A stretch of 25,806 bases of DNA from NCBI GenBank assembly GCA_038244055.1, contig JBBRTW010000040.1:1-25806 (forward strand), in the 5' to 3' direction. The position numbers were made by a program, and so were the translations under genes. The notes beneath the pieces were generated by a model. The model was given only the letters and a program-made list of their open reading frames with translations. It was not told the DNA's origin and ran no database searches. This DNA comes from DASPKW01 sp038244055. GTDB lineage: Bacteria; Planctomycetota; Phycisphaerae; Tepidisphaerales; Tepidisphaeraceae. Shown one piece after another: positions 21,979-25,806 of this stretch (its first letter is position 1; the number at the start of each line of letters is the position of its first letter).

Positions 21979-24663
21979 ATGATGAGCCGAGTCGGCGCGG
22001 CAATCATGGGTGCGATCGTGTGCGCGGTCTGCGGCTGCGCCTCCCATCCGGCGGCCAGCGTGCCCGGGCCGGCGACGCGCGAATATCCCGCCACCACGCA
22101 GGCGCTGGATGAAAAATCCCTCCTGACACTCGATAAAATCGCGCCCGTTCCCACGCTATCAAAACCAAAGCCGCACAGCACCACCGCCCCCACACCGCTC
22201 GATGCCCTGGAGGATTTCGCCAAAGCGCGGGCCGCCCTGGCCTCGGGCCAGCGTCAGGTCGCGATCAATCTGCTCGAAAAGGCCGTGGCCATCGACCCCG
22301 ACAGCCCGGAGCTTTACCAGGAACTCGGCATCGCCTACGGCAGCCAGGACAAGGCGGTCTGGGCATTCGAGAAAGCCATCGAGCTCGATCCCGATAATCT
22401 CGATCTGCACGAGCGCCTCGGCCGGCATTTCCTGATCAAGAACAAGCTCGATGAATCGCTCCTGCATTTCCGGCTGGCGGCGCAGACGGCGGAGTATACG
22501 GAGGATGAGGAATCATCGGCCGTCATCGACTTCTTTTTAGCGAGGGTGCTGCAACGCAAGGGGTACGACCGGGCCGCGCTCGATTCGTATGCCAGGCTCG
22601 CCAAGCGCCTGGAGCGGCCGATTCCACTGCGCGGCGGCAATACGGAATTGCTGACATTGCAATCGCAGCCGGAATTGACCTACGCGCAGATGGCCGAGCT
22701 TTACGAGAAATTCGGGCAATATGCGGATGCGGTGAAGGCGTATGAAGTGGCCGCCAATCGCGCCCCGGAGAATTTCGAGATCCAGGCGAGGCTGGCGCGG
22801 GCGCTGGTTGAGGCGGGGCGCGGCGCGGATGCCCAAACGCAGGCCGTCGCCCTGGTGACGCGCTTCAAGGCGTCGAATGAATCGCTCAAAGTGCTGCGCG
22901 AGATTTACAAGGTGCAGGGCCGCGAGGGCGAAGTCGTCGCGGCGCTGAGTAAGCTCAATAAGGAGAAGCCCGGCGATCGCAGCATTCTTTTCGCGCTGGC
23001 CGATGCACTGAAGAATGCGAACCGCGCTTCCGAGGCCGAGGCGCTCCTGCTGGAAGCCGCCAAAAAATCGTTCGATGGCTCGGACATGGTCCGCCGGGTG
23101 TTCGACATGTACGAAGAGCGCGGCGATACCGAAGGCGCGGTGCGCCTGCTGGTGAACGCGCTGGCCGACAATCCCGATTCGCTGCGGCAGTTGTCGCCGA
23201 TGTGGGCCGATCTGCTCAAGCCCTCGCGCCGGCAGCAACTGCGATTGCCGCTTTTGCAGAAACTGAAGGTCGAGCCGCGCGCTGAAGCGTCGCGCCTCTT
23301 CTGGGTCTCGCGCGTCGCCGATCTGTGGGATCGCGATGCCCTGGCGCGGTCGGCCCTGGAGCAGGGGGGGCAGATCAAGCCGGCCTTCGCGCCGATCTAC
23401 CGGGCCCTGGTCGGCGATTACTGGTCCCGGCCGGACTGGGATGATGCCCAGAAGGCGGCCGCTTCCGACCTACTTGCAAAAACGGCCCGCGATCAGGGCA
23501 ATGCGGCATTGGCGGCCGAGCTCGAGGGCCTCTCGCTCCTTCGCCAGAACGGCAAAGCGGCGGAGGCGGCCGCGCGCCTGGATGAATCGATCAAGCTCGG
23601 CAACAAAGCGCCGGATGTGATGCTCACCCAGGCCCGGGCCGTTCGGGCGCAGGGCAATAGCGCGCGGGCCGAGAATCTCCTCTGGCGGGTCATCAGCGAC
23701 AACCCGACTTACGAAGATGCCTACACCGATCTGTTCCGCGAGTATTTCAACGATGGCCAGGCCGCCCGGGCGATCAATGTGCTCGGTAAATGGCTGGCCG
23801 CCGATCCGGGAAATGTCCATGCCCGGGTGCTGCGGGCCCGGCTGATGCAGAGCGCGGGACGAAATGAATCGGCCGAGTCGGAGCTGCTGTCGCTGTTCAA
23901 GGACCAGCCCGACAGCGCTGAGATTCTGTCGGCCATGTACGATTTCTTCGTCGATGCCCGCCGGGTCGATGAGTTCATCGGGCGCTTGGAAGAGCAGCGT
24001 AAATTGAACCCCGGCAATCGCGAGGCCGCCGAGCAACTCGTGATGATCTACAACGAGCAGAAGCGCCTCCCTGAGGCGCTGCGCGTGCTGGAAGCCTCGC
24101 GCAAGGCGGTCGCGGGCGATGCCGATCTGATGTACTACATCGCCCACGTCTACGGGCGGATCGGGCAGAAACAGACCGAAGAGCAGATGCTGGAGGAAGT
24201 CGTCAAGCTCGATCCGCGCCATGCCCCGGCCTCGAATGACCTGGGCTACACCTGGGCCGATGAAGGCCGGAATATGGCCAGGGCCGAGGAACTGGTGCGG
24301 GTCGCGGTGGAAACCGAGCCGGATAATCAATCGTTTCTGGATAGCATGGGCTGGGTGCTCTACAAGCGCAGCAAGTTCGCCGATGCGCGGGTCTTTTTCG
24401 AGCGGGCCATCGGCCCGGCCACCCGCCCCGACCCGGTGGTGCTCGATCACATGGGCGATGTGCTCTACCGCCTGTCGCAGGTGGAGGGCGCGGTCAAGCA
24501 ATGGAAGCGCGCCTTGCAGCGATTGGATGAAGTGCCGGTGACGCGCGAGGACTTGAAAAAACTGCGGCTTCTATTAATGCAGAAGCTTCGCCAGCGCGAT
24601 CAGGGCCAGCCCGTGGAAGTCGCCCCCGTGGCCGAGACCGCGCCGGCGCAGGCGAAGAATTAG
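21979..24663 (+). CDS. TPR-repeat lipoprotein
   Basis: 894 residues from ATG 21979 (GAGGA 6 bp upstream; a second ATG follows directly). An N-terminal hydrophobic stretch (AAIMGAIVCAVCGC) ends in a possible lipobox V-C-G-C with Cys20 as lipidation site. After a Pro/Thr linker the rest is tetratricopeptide repeats, from about residue 78 to 860: typical 34-residue helix pairs such as NLLEKAVAIDPDSPELYQEL, AVWAFEKAIELDPDNLDLHE, AVKAYEVAANRAPENFEIQA, RAINVLGKWLAADPGNVHAR, EQMLEEVVKLDPRHAPASND and ARVFFERAIGP. The tail is charged then Ala/Pro-rich. No enzyme domain is visible. Likely an outer- or inner-membrane-anchored scaffold for protein assembly, resembling the TPR proteins of cell-envelope or polysaccharide systems. 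Partner unknown. Confidence 0.85.
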   Translation: MMSRVGAAIMGAIVCAVCGCASHPAASVPGPATREYPATTQALDEKSLLTLDKIAPVPTLSKPKPHSTTAPTPLDALEDFAKARAALASGQRQVAINLLEKAVAIDPDSPELYQELGIAYGSQDKAVWAFEKAIELDPDNLDLHERLGRHFLIKNKLDESLLHFRLAAQTAEYTEDEESSAVIDFFLARVLQRKGYDRAALDSYARLAKRLERPIPLRGGNTELLTLQSQPELTYAQMAELYEKFGQYADAVKAYEVAANRAPENFEIQARLARALVEAGRGADAQTQAVALVTRFKASNESLKVLREIYKVQGREGEVVAALSKLNKEKPGDRSILFALADALKNANRASEAEALLLEAAKKSFDGSDMVRRVFDMYEERGDTEGAVRLLVNALADNPDSLRQLSPMWADLLKPSRRQQLRLPLLQKLKVEPRAEASRLFWVSRVADLWDRDALARSALEQGGQIKPAFAPIYRALVGDYWSRPDWDDAQKAAASDLLAKTARDQGNAALAAELEGLSLLRQNGKAAEAAARLDESIKLGNKAPDVMLTQARAVRAQGNSARAENLLWRVISDNPTYEDAYTDLFREYFNDGQAARAINVLGKWLAADPGNVHARVLRARLMQSAGRNESAESELLSLFKDQPDSAEILSAMYDFFVDARRVDEFIGRLEEQRKLNPGNREAAEQLVMIYNEQKRLPEALRVLEASRKAVAGDADLMYYIAHVYGRIGQKQTEEQMLEEVVKLDPRHAPASNDLGYTWADEGRNMARAEELVRVAVETEPDNQSFLDSMGWVLYKRSKFADARVFFERAIGPATRPDPVVLDHMGDVLYRLSQVEGAVKQWKRALQRLDEVPVTREDLKKLRLLLMQKLRQRDQGQPVEVAPVAETAPAQAKN

Positions 24664-24664
24664 T

Positions 24665-24820
24665 TGCGAGTTGCGAGTGAATCGATTGCTTAACAACCGG
24701 TACGAAGCCAAAATCATTCGCAAAGAGGCAAAGATGCAAAGTTGCAAAGAAGAGAAAAGGATTTGTTTTCGTATTTCTGGATTTTCTTTGCGCCTTTGTC
24801 CCTTTGCACCTTTGCGGCGA
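24665..24820. repeat. Period-7 and period-8 tracts forming a long inverted repeat before yebC
   Basis: GTTGCGA occurs twice in register (24664-24677). Then arm 1 (24721-24752) is four octamers CAAAGAGG, CAAAGATG, CAAAGTTG, CAAAGAAG, and arm 2 (24786-24817) four octamers CTTTGCGC, CTTTGTCC, CTTTGCAC, CTTTGCGG. Each CAAAG can pair with a CTTTG, giving a ladder of 5-bp helices separated by 3-nt internal loops around a 33-nt loop. Confidence 0.9.
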
Positions 24821-24865
24821 TCTTTCTAACGAGTGCAGGTTGTTCGCCATTGGACAGGAGATGAG

Positions 24866-25600
24866 ATGTCCGGACATTCCCACTGGGCCAAGATCAAGCG
24901 CGCCAAGGGCGCTAACGACGCCAAGCGCGGCAAGGTGTGGTCGAAGATCGCGCGCAAGATCACCATCGCCGCCAAGAGCGGCGGCGATCCGCGCGATAAC
25001 CTCACCCTGCGCTACGTGATCGAAGAGGCCAAGGCCGTCAACATGTTCAAGGACACCATCGCCAACGCCATCAAGAAGGGCACGGGAGAACTCGGGGGTG
25101 AGAACTACGAGTCGACCACCTACGAAGGCTACGGCCCGGGGGGGGTGGCGATCATGATCGAGGCCCTCACCAACAACCGCGCCCGCACCGCGCCCGAACT
25201 GCGCAAAGCCTTCGAAATCCACGGCGGCAATCTCGCCGCCAACGGCGCGGTCGCCTTCCAATTCGTCAAGCAGGGGGTCATCGCCATCAAGGCCGATGCG
25301 GTGTCCGAAGATGCCCTGATGGAACTCGCCCTCGAATCCGGCGCGGACGATGTGCAGAACCTGGGCGAAGTGTACGAAGTGATCACACCGCCCGTGTTGT
25401 ATCAAAAGATTAAGGAAGTGATCGAATCCGCCAAGATTCCGGTTGAGGCCGGCGAAATCACCTACCTGCCGGTCAACACTGTGACGGTGGATGCGGAGAA
25501 GGGGCAGATGCTCCTGAAACTGGTCGATGCGCTGGAAGACAATGACGATGTGCAGACGGTTTCGCACAATGCGGAGTTGCCGGAGTCGGTGGGGGTGTAG
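24866..25600 (+). CDS. yebC: YebC/TACO1-family protein
   Basis: 244 residues from ATG 24866, chosen for CAGGAG five bp upstream and for the conserved beginning MSGHSHWAKIKRAKGANDAK. Other family marks: GGDPRDNLTLRYVIEEAKA, NIANAIKKGTGE-like segment (IANAIKKGTGEL), YEGYGPGGVAIMIEALTNNR, RKAFEIHGGNLAANGAVAFQF, and a C-terminal region with VDALEDNDDVQTV. YebC proteins were long labelled transcriptional regulators; work on TACO1 and bacterial relatives points to relief of ribosome stalling, for example on polyproline. Often near ruvC; no ruv gene follows here within 200 bp. Confidence 0.95.
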   Translation: MSGHSHWAKIKRAKGANDAKRGKVWSKIARKITIAAKSGGDPRDNLTLRYVIEEAKAVNMFKDTIANAIKKGTGELGGENYESTTYEGYGPGGVAIMIEALTNNRARTAPELRKAFEIHGGNLAANGAVAFQFVKQGVIAIKADAVSEDALMELALESGADDVQNLGEVYEVITPPVLYQKIKEVIESAKIPVEAGEITYLPVNTVTVDAEKGQMLLKLVDALEDNDDVQTVSHNAELPESVGV

Positions 25601-25626
25601 CGGGCACATAACAATGCCGATGCTCT

Positions 25627-25806
25627 TTGACAACTGAATATGCCGGCGGATTGGTCGGCTGCGGCTCGCTGCTGCAGGAGGCGGCGTCGATGTATTCGAC
25701 GGTGTCGACGGCCGCGGGCGTGATCGGGGCGACCCAGCACGTCCTGCAGGGCAACGCCGGCTGGAGCGATGGGCTGGCGTTCCTCCCCGCGCTGACCTGG
25801 GGCGCC
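25627..25806 (+). CDS. Unrecognised open frame running off the window end
   Basis: The plus frame is open from 25612 (after an in-frame TAA) to the edge. It reads protein-like (AGGLVGCGSLLQEAASMYS, then STAAGVIGATQHVLQGNAG), with Ala/Gly-rich helical character of a kind seen before pretoxin or Hint domains of polymorphic toxins, but I cannot assign a family. The only early starts are TTG 25627 and TTG 25651, neither with a ribosome binding site; ATG 25690 is a later option. It may be a gene fragment rather than an intact gene. Confidence 0.25.
   Translation, partial: MTTEYAGGLVGCGSLLQEAASMYSTVSTAAGVIGATQHVLQGNAGWSDGLAFLPALTWGA

Overview
The window reads as chromosomal DNA of a planctomycete, most likely class Phycisphaerae or a close relative. 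This is inferred from GC-rich genes with strong GAT (Asp) preference, a secreted DUF6797/beta-propeller protein, a secreted TIM-barrel sugar isomerase-like protein, long-form HisG, planctomycete-style short antitoxin and many short hairpin repeats between genes. No database search was possible, so the taxonomic call is an inference.

Layout. 1-548 (-): N-terminal part of a CHASE4-type membrane sensor, cut by the window edge. 549-895: repeat-rich spacer. 896-3211: secreted DUF6797/propeller protein. 3315-3542: VapB-like antitoxin, apparently leaderless and without a toxin. 3749-7085: motility regulatory operon flhF-flhG-small membrane protein-fliA-type sigma factor. 7278-10299: secreted GH51 arabinofuranosidase and secreted TIM-barrel protein, ended by a strong terminator. 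10437-11575 (-): Flp-type pilin and a GT-A-like glycosyltransferase. 11855-12145: short HPF/RaiA-like ribosome hibernation protein. 12146-12692: large inverted repeat and three 71-72 bp tandem repeats. 12693-13919: MalK/UgpC-type ABC ATPase behind a good sigma70-type promoter. 13920-14267: REP-like hairpins. 14268-20158: translation/transcription cluster nusA-infB-ylxP-rbfA, with a structured, tRNA-like RNA between ylxP and rbfA. 20239-20913: degenerate endonuclease III-like helical protein. 20968-21861: hisG. 21979-24663: TPR lipoprotein. 24866-25600: yebC/TACO1-type protein. 25612-25806: an unrecognised open frame running off the end.

The protein genes are mostly housekeeping (transcription elongation, translation initiation, 30S maturation, histidine synthesis, YebC-type translation factor), with accessory patches for polysaccharide use, flagellar placement and pilus/surface sugar.

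The most unusual content lies between the genes. At least eight spacers carry short tandem tracts with a period of 7 (one of 8). Each tract has a different sequence, several are arranged as inverted arms that could fold into long hairpins, and most lie within about 60 bp of a start codon. Together with the tRNA-like RNA ahead of rbfA and the 71-bp triple repeat ahead of the ABC ATPase, this is the best candidate for something undescribed.
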